From Verrucomicrobiaceae bacterium (lineage in GTDB: Bacteria; Verrucomicrobiota; Verrucomicrobiia; Verrucomicrobiales; DEV007): DNA of 64,000 nucleotides. The notes under the pieces were generated by a model, which was not told the DNA's origin, did no database searches, and saw only the letters and a program-made list of their open reading frames with translations. The stretch spans positions 23,492 to 87,491 of the forward strand of contig JAAESJ010000559.1 in NCBI GenBank assembly GCA_024229495.1, in the 5' to 3' direction. The position numbers and the translations under genes were made by a program. Below are positions 17,371 to 26,207 of this stretch, piece after piece (within the stretch, counting starts at the first letter, position 1; each line of letters begins with the position of its first letter).

Positions 17371-18495
17371 ATGGATCACCAAATTGACCGCTACTTCAAG
17401 CACCTCGTTGAGAACGGGGGGTCGGATCTGCACCTCAGTCAGGGCCAACCTCCAAAGCTCAGGATACATGGTTCAATAAGTCCCATTGAAAACGAACCCG
17501 TGCTGAGCGGCGACGCGCTAGGTTCCATGATGCGCGAAATCACCACAGAAAAAGCCTGGGAAAGATATGAATCCTGCGGCGATCTGGACTTTGCCTATGA
17601 AATGGACGAGGAATCGCGCTTCCGGTGCAATTATCTCAAGCAAAGCCATGGCTATGCTTGCGTATTCCGGCTTATCCCGACAAAAATATCCTCACTGGAA
17701 CAATTGGGAATCCCGGAAGTCGTCAAACAATTTGGCCATATCCGAAGCGGACTGGTGCTTGTCACGGGACCCACTGGTTCCGGAAAATCAACCACGCTCG
17801 CTGCACTGATTGACTACATTAACATTAACTTCTCAAGGCACATAGTTACTGTTGAGGAACCAATCGAATTTGTACACGGCAACAAACAATCCATCATTAC
17901 ACAGCGTGAAGTCCCTATACAGACACCCACCTTCGCTGACGGACTGCGTGCTGCTCTCAGGGAAGATGCTGATATTGTCCTGGTTGGAGAAATGCGCGAC
18001 CTCGAGACAATCTCATTGGCGCTGACTGCCGCAGAAACAGGGCTCCTTGTCTTTGGAACCCTGCACACCAACAATGCGCGAAAAACTGTCGACCGTTTAA
18101 TCGACGTGTTTCCCGCCGATCAACAGAGCCAAATCCGGACCATGCTTGCAGCATCCCTCCGCGGGGTGGTTGCACAACTCCTTTGCAAACGGGCCGACAA
18201 GCCGGGCCGGGTAGCTGTGAACGAAATCATGGTTTCAAACTCAGCGGTGGCGGCCATTATCCGTGAAGGGGCAACCCAAAAGTTATACGATGTAATTATC
18301 GGGGGTAAGGGTGAAGGAATGCAATTCATGGATGAGGCCATCTGGGGCAACCTCAAGGACGGCGTCATCAATCCCTTCGAGGCATACATGAAAGCAATCG
18401 ACAAAAAACGTTTTAAGGCCTACTTGCCGGAAGACCTGCAGGAACTGGGGCATTCAGGGGGCGGCGAAATAGAGAATGCCGCAGCAAACGCCTAA
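17371..18495 (+). CDS. pilT: PilT/PilU-type twitching motility ATPase, second copy
   Basis: 374 residues. N-terminal domain GSDLHLSQGQPPKLRIHG (17-34), Walker A GPTGSGKST at 133-141, EEPIEF, Walker B EDADIVLVGEMRD and GLLVFGTLHTNNA. This copy has the standard PilT Walker A and is probably the main retraction ATPase, with the upstream gene as PilU-like partner; the division is inferred. The C-terminal 20 residues are Gly/Glu-rich. The two proteins are clearly paralogous throughout. Confidence 0.92.
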   Translation: MDHQIDRYFKHLVENGGSDLHLSQGQPPKLRIHGSISPIENEPVLSGDALGSMMREITTEKAWERYESCGDLDFAYEMDEESRFRCNYLKQSHGYACVFRLIPTKISSLEQLGIPEVVKQFGHIRSGLVLVTGPTGSGKSTTLAALIDYININFSRHIVTVEEPIEFVHGNKQSIITQREVPIQTPTFADGLRAALREDADIVLVGEMRDLETISLALTAAETGLLVFGTLHTNNARKTVDRLIDVFPADQQSQIRTMLAASLRGVVAQLLCKRADKPGRVAVNEIMVSNSAVAAIIREGATQKLYDVIIGGKGEGMQFMDEAIWGNLKDGVINPFEAYMKAIDKKRFKAYLPEDLQELGHSGGGEIENAAANA

Positions 18496-18525
18496 CACGG
18501 CAAACACCAGGCCTTTGCCGGAGCA

Positions 18526-19710
18526 ATGCGGGATCCCGATTCAGAACTGGATCAGTTAAAAGAACAGCATCTGCTCCGAACACTGGATCAAGGAAGCGCG
18601 CGACATAGCAGACAATCCATATCGCCCCAGGACAGTTCGCTGGATTTCTCCTCCAATGATTATCTGGGACTGGCAGGGAAATCGGAAATAAAATCAGCTG
18701 CCGTTCGAGCAATAGAAAAGTTCGGGGTTGGCTCCAAGGCTTCCAGGCTCCTTCGCGGAGGATCTCCACTTCATAAGGAGGTTGAAACTCACACTGCCAA
18801 TTTCCTAGGCACTGAGGCGGCATTATTCTTCGCTAACGGCTATACTGCGGCTGTCGGAACTCTGACCGCCCTCCTGAAAAAAGGTGACACCGTTATCCTG
18901 GATAAACGTTGCCACGCTTGCCTCATTGACGGTGCGAGGCTCAGCGGTGCCACCATTAGGATATTCCCACACAATAACCTGGCCAAACTTGAAAAACTCC
19001 TGCTTTCCAGCCGCGAAAAAGCTACTAATGATTCCCGCCTGCTCATTATCACAGAAGCCGTCTTTAGTATGGATGGAGACACCTCTCCACTACTGGACAT
19101 CATCAAACTTAAAACCCGTTCAGGCGCACTGCTTTTAGTAGACGAAGCCCATTCACTTGGCGTATTGGGCCCGGGAGGCAGAGGACTCTCCCACCATATA
19201 GGAGAATCCCAATCCGTAGACTTCCGCATTGCCACCTTCGGTAAAGCGGTCGGATCTGCTGGCGGGGTGGTAGCGGCATCATCAAAATGGATAGAACTCA
19301 TTTTAAATAAAGCGAGAAGCTTTATCTACTCAACAGCGCCCCCTCATGCCCAGGCCGCTGCGGCATTGGCCGGCCTTGAAATCATAGAGAGCAGCGAAGG
19401 TGATCAACTCAGGAACCTGCTAGTGGAAAATACCCGCCTGCTATGCCAGAGACTCGCAATCCATAAGCCCGCTGCCGCAATCCTCCCCCTCATATTTGGT
19501 GAGGAAACAAGCGCCCTTGAGGCTTCTGACTATCTACAGAAGAACGGGATCATTGTTCCAGCGATACGTTACCCAACAGTGGCACGAGGAATGGCACGAT
19601 TAAGGATCAGTCTTTCTGCCGCGCACAGCAGAGATAATATCATTAATCTAGCTGATCAGCTTGAACGTCTCCTCGATACCGGGAAATTTACTCTTGCCCC
19701 CTCCCCTTGA
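18526..19710 (+). CDS. bioF: 8-amino-7-oxononanoate synthase (BioF/KBL family)
   Basis: 394 residues. A PLP-dependent alpha-oxoamine synthase: FSSNDYLGLA near residue 42, GSKASRLLRGGSPLHKEVE, the VDEAHSLGVLGPGGRG segment with the PLP-binding Asp and His, and the Schiff-base Lys in FGKAVGSAGG (about 240). The start has GGAG 6 bases upstream. BioF condenses pimeloyl-thioester with alanine in biotin synthesis. Other family members (Kbl, HemA, Spt) share the motifs; there is no neighbouring bio gene to confirm biotin, so the substrate is inferred from overall resemblance. The 3' end overlaps the convergent glycosyltransferase gene by 63 bp. Confidence 0.82.
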   Translation: MRDPDSELDQLKEQHLLRTLDQGSARHSRQSISPQDSSLDFSSNDYLGLAGKSEIKSAAVRAIEKFGVGSKASRLLRGGSPLHKEVETHTANFLGTEAALFFANGYTAAVGTLTALLKKGDTVILDKRCHACLIDGARLSGATIRIFPHNNLAKLEKLLLSSREKATNDSRLLIITEAVFSMDGDTSPLLDIIKLKTRSGALLLVDEAHSLGVLGPGGRGLSHHIGESQSVDFRIATFGKAVGSAGGVVAASSKWIELILNKARSFIYSTAPPHAQAAAALAGLEIIESSEGDQLRNLLVENTRLLCQRLAIHKPAAAILPLIFGEETSALEASDYLQKNGIIVPAIRYPTVARGMARLRISLSAAHSRDNIINLADQLERLLDTGKFTLAPSP

Positions 19711-21021
19711 CCAGCGCACAAGGCGCCTGAACCATTGAGCGATGTAACAAAGCGAAATTACCGGGAATTTCATGGCCAATCCAGGGTCAAACCGCAGATT
19801 GCCGTAAGCAACAAGGCAATTCAGCAAGTCTCTGGCTGTGGATTCCTTAGCAAACATTTTAGAAGCATGCCCGTAACCCGCTATCCCCATGCGACGACAC
19901 AATTCATTGTCTGCTAATAAGGATGCTAATGCATGAGCAAAAGCATCCGGGTCACGCTCCTCGGTGAGCAACCCGGTATTACCCTCAACCACCATCTCTG
20001 GCACCCCCGCCAAACGGGTCGAGACACAAGGCAACCCGCTTGCCATGGCCTCCATGATGACCGTCGGCAAATTATCCTTGCCACCCGCCTTCTCCGTGAC
20101 GCAAGGCAAAGCAAAAATCGTGGCCTCTTCCAGGATTTCTACGATCTCGGACTGGTTCCTAGATCCTGCAAGTTGCAGCCGATCACTGCAGCCCAACCGT
20201 TCAATGAGTTGCTCCAATTCCTCCCTCATTGGACCATCACCGACAATCAATACCCTGAATGGTTGCCCGTGAATTTCCTTCAGCCGGGCCACTGACTTCA
20301 CCAGATCATCAAAACCCTTTTTCTCTATCAATCTTCCAACACTAACCACCAATGGCACATCAGTGCCCTCCCGCCCTTTCCTCTCCCGGGAAAAAGACAG
20401 CATATCTATTCCATTGTAAACACGCCTGATTTTGCGACGTTGACGGGGGAATCTCTCACCAAGCCAGGCTGCGGTATAATCACTAACCGTAACGACAGCC
20501 GCAGCCTCCTGCATAAGGTCCTCCAGTTTCACGGGAAAAGCCGTTGGTTCAAAAATATCATTGGCGTGGCCTGTAAAGGAGAAACTCAATCCATATAAGT
20601 TTTTCAACCAATAGCCACAACGTGCTCCAATTCCGGCAAAATGAGAATGCGCATGTCGAACTCCACACTCGCGCATCTTCATCCCGATATAAATCGCTTC
20701 GTAAATACGGTTCTTATCCCCTCTTTCGCCCCAATGCCTCAATGTCAATACCGCCTTTTTTGGAAGGTCTCCCTGTTTTTTCCATTCATTAACAATCGCC
20801 ACCAATTCATTGCGAGGGGGCAAAACATGAACCATCTCCCTCAGTTCCGGTGAGAAATGTTCCTTTAACGACTCATCGCTCGTGTCTCTTATTGAAAACA
20901 CCAAGGGCCTCAGTCCCATACGCCTCAGTTCATTCACCTCACGGACACAAAAGGTCTGAGTAAACGTGGGAAAGCGTTCAAAGACGTATGCGAAATGGTA
21001 GCACGGTAAGCCCGGCATCAA
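19648..21021 (-). CDS. GT4-family glycosyltransferase
   Basis: 457 residues. Two-Rossmann (GT-B) architecture. The N-terminal half has AYVFERFPTFTQTFCVREVNEL and HAHSHFAG, typical of polysaccharide glycosyltransferases of the colanic acid type. The C-terminal half has VVSVGRLIEKKGFDDLV, VLIVGDGPMREELEQL and the donor-binding region DNLPTVIMEAMASGLPCVS. It transfers a sugar from a nucleotide donor to a glycan or lipid acceptor; specificity cannot be read. It stands alone, convergent with bioF, and the last 21 codons lie over the end of bioF in the opposite strand. Confidence 0.88.
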   Translation of the reverse strand: MMPGLPCYHFAYVFERFPTFTQTFCVREVNELRRMGLRPLVFSIRDTSDESLKEHFSPELREMVHVLPPRNELVAIVNEWKKQGDLPKKAVLTLRHWGERGDKNRIYEAIYIGMKMRECGVRHAHSHFAGIGARCGYWLKNLYGLSFSFTGHANDIFEPTAFPVKLEDLMQEAAAVVTVSDYTAAWLGERFPRQRRKIRRVYNGIDMLSFSRERKGREGTDVPLVVSVGRLIEKKGFDDLVKSVARLKEIHGQPFRVLIVGDGPMREELEQLIERLGCSDRLQLAGSRNQSEIVEILEEATIFALPCVTEKAGGKDNLPTVIMEAMASGLPCVSTRLAGVPEMVVEGNTGLLTEERDPDAFAHALASLLADNELCRRMGIAGYGHASKMFAKESTARDLLNCLVAYGNLRFDPGLAMKFPVISLCYIAQWFRRLVRWSRGGGKSKFPGIEETFKLIS

Positions 21022-21074
21022 CGGGGAATTAGGTTAGGATAGCGTCACAGTCAACTATCAACCACAACATGAAG

Positions 21075-21461
21075 CTATCGCTTAAGACGAAAAGGCGTAC
21101 CACAATACATGCAATTAAACCGCCCAAAAAGAGCGGCATCAACAAACAAGCTGCTTATGTAGCCAAAAGGACGCCGCCGGATGGCTTCACGGTGCTTGTG
21201 ACACTGGCTGCTATGTATAACCTTGCCGTGGCATAGAGGACACGAAACCGAACGGGAATGCCCCCACCTTAGCAACTGTATTCCGGCAAACGCACAAGCC
21301 ATTCCAATGAATATTACGCCATACGTCTTGCCAACAAGAAAAGTTAACATCAGGGCTACGATTCCCGTCAGCACCACTAAGCACTGAAACGCCCACAGTA
21401 TCATGCCGATCCATATTGATGATGACTTGGGAAAGTGTCGGGCAGAAGCTTGTAATGGCAT
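21075..21461 (-). CDS. Two-helix membrane protein with cysteine pairs
   Basis: 128 residues. Two adjacent membrane helices (about 17-43 and 48-65) precede a soluble C-terminal part with CPLC (about 74-77) and CMYC (about 117-120), which could form a zinc ribbon with long spacing. No known family is recognised. It lies 53 bp upstream of the glycosyltransferase on the same strand, so it may be in the same transcript. Confidence 0.6.
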   Translation of the reverse strand: MPLQASARHFPKSSSIWIGMILWAFQCLVVLTGIVALMLTFLVGKTYGVIFIGMACAFAGIQLLRWGHSRSVSCPLCHGKVIHSSQCHKHREAIRRRPFGYISSLFVDAALFGRFNCMYCGTPFRLKR

Positions 21462-21608
21462 AGCTAAAATCTATGGATAAGCAGTGACTATTTGATAATT
21501 CCCATTTATTTATTTCGCAAACCCAAAATACCTGAAAAGCCAAAATAATTGGAAGACTTAAGCAACCTATGGTTGCCCGTAATCCTCTAGCAGTGTTTGG
21601 TTATCACC

Positions 21609-22592
21609 ATGCGAATTCTTATCACAGGAGCCACTGGGAAGGTTGGAGGAGTTTTTTTAAAAAAAATCCTCAGTGACCAGAACCATCAGGACACCCGCAT
21701 CGTGGCACTGTGCCACAATCGCAAAGTAGCCGCTCACGAGCGCGTAGAGGTCATTCAAGGCTCAATTGCAGATCGCGATACCGTTAAAAAAGCAACTCGG
21801 GACATCACTCACGTATTACACCTCGCAACCTGCAAGGAAACTCCTGAGGACGTCATGGATGTAACTGTTAAGGGCCTTTTCTGGTTACTTGAGGAATGCC
21901 AACAGAACCCTGCATTTGAACAGTTTATCCTTATTGGAGGAGACGCCTCCATGGGGCATTTCTTCTACCCACACCACATTCCGGTCACAGAAAATCAACC
22001 GCACAGCGCTTATCCTGGATGTTATGCGCTTTCCAAGGTGATCGAGGAAGTAATGCTAGAACAATACCAGATTCAGTATGGCTTTCCAGGATGCTGCCTG
22101 CGCGCGCCGTGGATTATGGAAAAAGACGATTTCAAGTTTAGCCTAACCTTCGGTAAGGATGTCTTTGGCGGTCCCTACTGGCGTGAACTTGTCGGCGAAG
22201 AAAAAGCTGAGGCATACCTTGAACAGAATACCATACCTATAATGACCGATAGCGAAGGGGTTCCTGTTAAACGAAACTTTGTGCATGTCGATGACCTTGT
22301 GAACGCAATCCTTGCCGCCATCTCCCAACCTCAAAAAGCCATTGGCGAGACTTTTAACATTTGCATGGATGAGCCTGTAGATTATGGACATGTCGCTGAA
22401 TACCTGAAGCAAACCAGGAATATTGGAAGCGTGGCGGTTGAAACTCCTTACCACTCCACCTGGCTGGATAATTCCAAGGCGAAATTCATGCTCAACTGGA
22501 ATCCTAAAGTTGATCTAAGGCAACTCATCGACCTTGCATGGGATTTTAATAGACCCGCCAATCAATCAAGGAAAATATGGTATCCAGGATAG
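21609..22592 (+). CDS. NAD-dependent epimerase/dehydratase (extended SDR)
   Basis: 327 residues from the ATG at 21609. The Rossmann motif GATGKVG (7-13) and the active-site pair Y-x3-K (YALSK) identify an extended short-chain dehydrogenase. HVDDLVNAIL and the C-terminal region NWNPKVDLRQLIDL match nucleotide-sugar epimerase/dehydratase members. The substrate is not clear. The coding sequence contains a run of seven T followed by eight A at 21652-21666 (codons 15-19), a site prone to slippage. The next gene starts 2 bp after the stop. Confidence 0.85.
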   Translation: MRILITGATGKVGGVFLKKILSDQNHQDTRIVALCHNRKVAAHERVEVIQGSIADRDTVKKATRDITHVLHLATCKETPEDVMDVTVKGLFWLLEECQQNPAFEQFILIGGDASMGHFFYPHHIPVTENQPHSAYPGCYALSKVIEEVMLEQYQIQYGFPGCCLRAPWIMEKDDFKFSLTFGKDVFGGPYWRELVGEEKAEAYLEQNTIPIMTDSEGVPVKRNFVHVDDLVNAILAAISQPQKAIGETFNICMDEPVDYGHVAEYLKQTRNIGSVAVETPYHSTWLDNSKAKFMLNWNPKVDLRQLIDLAWDFNRPANQSRKIWYPG

Positions 22593-22594
22593 TC

Positions 22595-23833
22595 ATGACC
22601 AACAAATTCTCGCTGATCAACCTTTCCATCCTGCTCTGCCTTGTTGTTCCTGCCAAAGCAGGCGACTGGCCACAATTCCTTGGTGTATATCGCAATGGAA
22701 GTACTCATGATGAAAGCCTTCGCCCTGAGTTTACCGGAAATGAGCCGGAGATCGTCTGGAAACACAAACTCGGCAGCGGTTTTTCCGGTCCCGTCGTGAG
22801 CGAAGGTAACGTCTTTATTTTTCACCGTCAGGACAACCGGGCGGTGCTTGAAGCGCTCTCCACAAAAAACGGCGAGGTGAAATGGACCTTCAGCTACATC
22901 TCAACCTATCGCGATGACTTCGGGTTCGACAACGGCCCACGCTCAGTCCCCTTGGTCCATGAAAAGAAAATATATCTGTTGGGTGCTGAAGGAATCGCTC
23001 ACTGTATTGACTCCTTCACAGGGGAATGCATCTGGTCAGTCGACTTACAGGAAAAACTGGGTTCGACAAAGGGATTCTTCGGCCGTGCATCCTCACCAAT
23101 TATTATCGAGAATACTCTAATCCTGCAAATTGGGGGGAAGGGTGCCGGCATTGTTGGCTTAGAACCCAAAACCGGCAATCTAAAGTGGAAGGCAACGGAT
23201 CATGAAGCCGGTTACGCATCTCCTGTCGCAGCAGACATATCCGGGCAGAAAATTGCGGTGTGCTTCACCCGCAACGGTCTGGTGTGCCTAGACCCCGCCA
23301 CCGGGAACGTTATCATTGACCAACCCCATCGTTCATCAATGCATGCCTCCGTAAATGCGGCCAGCCCGATCATCACCTCTCCCGGTAAGGTTTTTATCTC
23401 CGCATGCTATGGAGTCGGTGCCACGCTATGGAAGATTTCTCCACAGAAAAAAACACTTAACACTCTATGGAAAACCAACCAGAAATTGGATTGCCACTAT
23501 GCCACCCCGATAAATTTTGAGGGTCACTTGATTGGATTCCACGGCCGCCAGGAAACGGGCACTGAATTGCGTTGCATTGATTTACTAACCGGCGAGGTGA
23601 AATGGCAATCAGGCCGAATGGCAGCAGGAAGCATCACTCTTGCTGGGAAAACTCTCGTCATCCTTACAGAACGCGGGGAGCTCATCCTCGCAGAAGCCAA
23701 TAAAGGGGCTTTTAAGCCGGCTGCACGAGGCCAGATACTGGGAACCGATACCCGGGCGATGCCAGCCCTGAGCAATGGTCAACTTTTTGCCCGTGATAAA
23801 CGCCAATTGGTATGCGTTAAACTTAATCCTTAA
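22595..23833 (+). CDS. Secreted PQQ-like beta-propeller protein
   Basis: 412 residues from the ATG at 22595. Signal peptide (about 1-23, ending AKA before GDW). The rest is PQQ-like/BamB-type propeller repeats: recurrent TGE(V/C)xW and TGNLKWK turns, for example KNGEVKWTF, TGECIWSV, KTGNLKWKA and TGEVKWQS, about 40 residues apart. The N-terminal DWPQFLG motif is common in planctomycete and verrucomicrobial members. Catalytic PQQ-ligating residues of alcohol dehydrogenases are not evident, so a structural or binding role is more likely. Starts 2 bp after the epimerase stop, suggesting one transcript. Confidence 0.85.
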   Translation: MTNKFSLINLSILLCLVVPAKAGDWPQFLGVYRNGSTHDESLRPEFTGNEPEIVWKHKLGSGFSGPVVSEGNVFIFHRQDNRAVLEALSTKNGEVKWTFSYISTYRDDFGFDNGPRSVPLVHEKKIYLLGAEGIAHCIDSFTGECIWSVDLQEKLGSTKGFFGRASSPIIIENTLILQIGGKGAGIVGLEPKTGNLKWKATDHEAGYASPVAADISGQKIAVCFTRNGLVCLDPATGNVIIDQPHRSSMHASVNAASPIITSPGKVFISACYGVGATLWKISPQKKTLNTLWKTNQKLDCHYATPINFEGHLIGFHGRQETGTELRCIDLLTGEVKWQSGRMAAGSITLAGKTLVILTERGELILAEANKGAFKPAARGQILGTDTRAMPALSNGQLFARDKRQLVCVKLNP

Positions 23834-23864
23834 CAACTTCACAAAAACCACCTACAACACCATC

Positions 23865-24914
23865 ATGATCCGTCAATTTATTGCATTCGTTTCCCTGATA
23901 ACCGCCTCCCCCATCATCGCTCACGATGCTGATCATGAAAATGCCGCCGGGGAAATGGCAAAAGCCGCAAATCTATTTCTGGCTTCCCTCAATGATAAAC
24001 AGCGTTCCATGGCAACGTTCAAGCTGACAGACCAACACCGCGAGGAGTGGTACTTCATCCCGGACAAGTTCATCAAACCGGCCGGTAAAAGAAAAGGGCT
24101 TGTCATTAAGGACATGCAGCAGAACCAACGCCTCCTGGCGCACGCCTTGCTTGCTACTGCCATGAGTAACAAGGGATACGGACAAGCCACCACCACCATG
24201 ACCCTTGAATCTATTCTTCATGAACTGGAAAACAAAAACCCGATCAGGGACCCGGAGCTATACTACGTATCGGTCTTTGGTACACCTGGACCGGAAAAAA
24301 CATGGGCATGGAGGTTCGAAGGGCATCATCTTTCCATCAATGTTGCCGTGGCCAAGGGAGAGGCGTTTTCCGTGACTCCTTCATTTTTCGGGACAAATCC
24401 AGCACGATCCACGAGCGGCCCATTCAAGGGGCTTGAAGTGCTTGAGCATGAACAGGAACTTGCTCTTGCTCTCGTGAAATCCTTGAATGCCGAACAGCTC
24501 AAACTCGCCACGCTTGCCGCAAAAGCTCCGGCTGACATCATCACCAAGCAACAACCTCGTGCAAACAGGAAAACCTTCCTTCCTGTTAAGGGTATCCCTT
24601 ACCAGACACTCAACACCAAGCAACAAGGCATGTTACTGAGTCTCCTCTCGCATTATGCATCAAAATACCGACCGGAGATTGTTGATGAGATTAACAGTCG
24701 CAAGCCTATCGACGGGAACAAGAAACTGCACTTTGCATGGGCTGGAGGGCACGAGCGAAATACAGGGCATTACTACCGCATCCAAAGCAAGGATTTCCTA
24801 TTCGAATACGATAATACACAAAACGGGGCCAATCATGTGCACGCCGTCTGGCGGGACTTTGACGGTGACTTCGGTCGCGACCTGCTCAAGGAGCACCACA
24901 AGGGCGAGCACTAA
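23865..24914 (+). CDS. Secreted DUF3500 family protein
   Basis: 349 residues from the ATG at 23865, where a signal peptide begins (about 1-18, ending IIA before HD). The mature protein matches DUF3500: GMSLNDKQR-like segment near the start (FLASLNDKQRSMATF), YFIPDKFIKPAGKRKGL, the repeated His/Gly region FEGHHLSIN, PSFFGTNPA and the C-terminal FAWAGG ... HVHAVWRDFDGDFG. The conserved His and Asp residues are suggestive of metal or ligand binding, but the biochemical role is unknown. It follows the beta-propeller gene by 31 bp and overlaps the convergent cytochrome gene by 4 bp. Confidence 0.85.
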   Translation: MIRQFIAFVSLITASPIIAHDADHENAAGEMAKAANLFLASLNDKQRSMATFKLTDQHREEWYFIPDKFIKPAGKRKGLVIKDMQQNQRLLAHALLATAMSNKGYGQATTTMTLESILHELENKNPIRDPELYYVSVFGTPGPEKTWAWRFEGHHLSINVAVAKGEAFSVTPSFFGTNPARSTSGPFKGLEVLEHEQELALALVKSLNAEQLKLATLAAKAPADIITKQQPRANRKTFLPVKGIPYQTLNTKQQGMLLSLLSHYASKYRPEIVDEINSRKPIDGNKKLHFAWAGGHERNTGHYYRIQSKDFLFEYDNTQNGANHVHAVWRDFDGDFGRDLLKEHHKGEH

Positions 24915-26194
24915 AGAGCATCCTTAAACCCGGGCAAAGTATCGCCCAGAATCTCCAGGATCGCAGATCGTTCCCCAGGAACGAAATAGTCATAATCCTT
25001 CAACGGGGTTTGTGATGCAAGAATCTCGTGCAATCGACGAAAAATTGACTGCTTGAGAGCCTTGGGAAGCCCGCTGAATGATCTGGAGTGGATCATGTAG
25101 CTACAACGATACCGGAACATCCTATCCTTCAGATCAAAGTCCCTGAGGGCGCGCCCCTTGCTATCGGCAACACGACGGGAAAGGAATGATTTAACAAATA
25201 CACCATTCCCGCGCGTGGATTCCCCCCCAATGGTAGCCTCGTCCGCAAACAAGAGATGATTGACAACCTGCCTGGCAGCGAGATTAAGCGCCTTGATAAC
25301 ACTCTCCTGAGAATCGATGCCACCCCGCTTACCCGCTTGGGTAGCATCATGGATCGCCTGTCTCGCTATATAGGCTGCTTCCATCAATTTAAAATGCATA
25401 CTGACCTGGTGATCCAATACAAGCAGGGCTGCTACATCACTGGTGGGGACAGGATATTTCGAAACGTCAAATACATCGCCTAATCCCGCCTGATGCACTG
25501 CATCATTGCGGATTAACTTCAACTCACCCTCATTCCGGGAAGCAATGGCATTACCCATGTGCTGTAATGCATCATGTCCCCCGGTCACGTACCACCCGCC
25601 CCAACGATCGCCCAACGGGACATGATGACCAACCCTGTCAAAGGAATCCACCGCCCTCAGACTTCTTCCCCTCGCATCCGGATAAACTGATCTAGCCAGT
25701 AACCCGGGAAGGAAATTGGTAGCGCTCCCGGCGTGGCACTGGATGCAAACCCTGTCCCGCACAAAGAGTTTCCCGCGCCGATCATCCAATTGACGTTGAA
25801 AAAAGAAAACGGATCCCCTTTTCGGGTCAGAACTGGCTATTTCAATCCTGCCTTCGGGCATCCATCCCAAGTAGGTGTCTTCGTTGAAGAAGATTGCACG
25901 CGGATTAGCAGGAGTCACATTACCCCGTTGCAGACTGGTGCGCGAAAACACCAACACCTGAGACTCGACAGGTATACTAAGCTCCTTGAGTAATCGGCGG
26001 ACCAGCGGCAACCCCGGCTCTTCACTGATCACCTTTTCCCCCTTGTCAACCTCAGCCAGCAACCGAGTCATGGGGTCGTTCATCTTAGCCGTCCAGTAAT
26101 CATGTGGGGGTTGATCAAAATCATTGAAGAACTGAGCCCTCGCGAAGGCGGTGGACAAAGCCAAGATAAGCAGGACAAAGCGCAAATAATCCAC
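24911..26194 (-). CDS. Secreted monohaem c-type cytochrome-like protein
   Basis: 427 residues from the GTG at 26194, which gives a compact signal peptide (about 1-20, ending ARA before QF); a longer TTG start at 26263 would overlap the upstream gene. A single haem c motif CIQCH lies at 150-154. The rest is helix-rich with many His and Met residues that could provide the sixth ligand. No match to the small class I cytochromes is clear because the protein is much larger. Role inferred: periplasmic electron transfer or haem-dependent oxidation. Upstream membrane protein gene ends 13 bp before. Confidence 0.72.
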   Translation of the reverse strand: MDYLRFVLLILALSTAFARAQFFNDFDQPPHDYWTAKMNDPMTRLLAEVDKGEKVISEEPGLPLVRRLLKELSIPVESQVLVFSRTSLQRGNVTPANPRAIFFNEDTYLGWMPEGRIEIASSDPKRGSVFFFQRQLDDRRGKLFVRDRVCIQCHAGSATNFLPGLLARSVYPDARGRSLRAVDSFDRVGHHVPLGDRWGGWYVTGGHDALQHMGNAIASRNEGELKLIRNDAVHQAGLGDVFDVSKYPVPTSDVAALLVLDHQVSMHFKLMEAAYIARQAIHDATQAGKRGGIDSQESVIKALNLAARQVVNHLLFADEATIGGESTRGNGVFVKSFLSRRVADSKGRALRDFDLKDRMFRYRCSYMIHSRSFSGLPKALKQSIFRRLHEILASQTPLKDYDYFVPGERSAILEILGDTLPGFKDAL

Positions 26195-26207
26195 AGGAAT
26201 TTTAATG

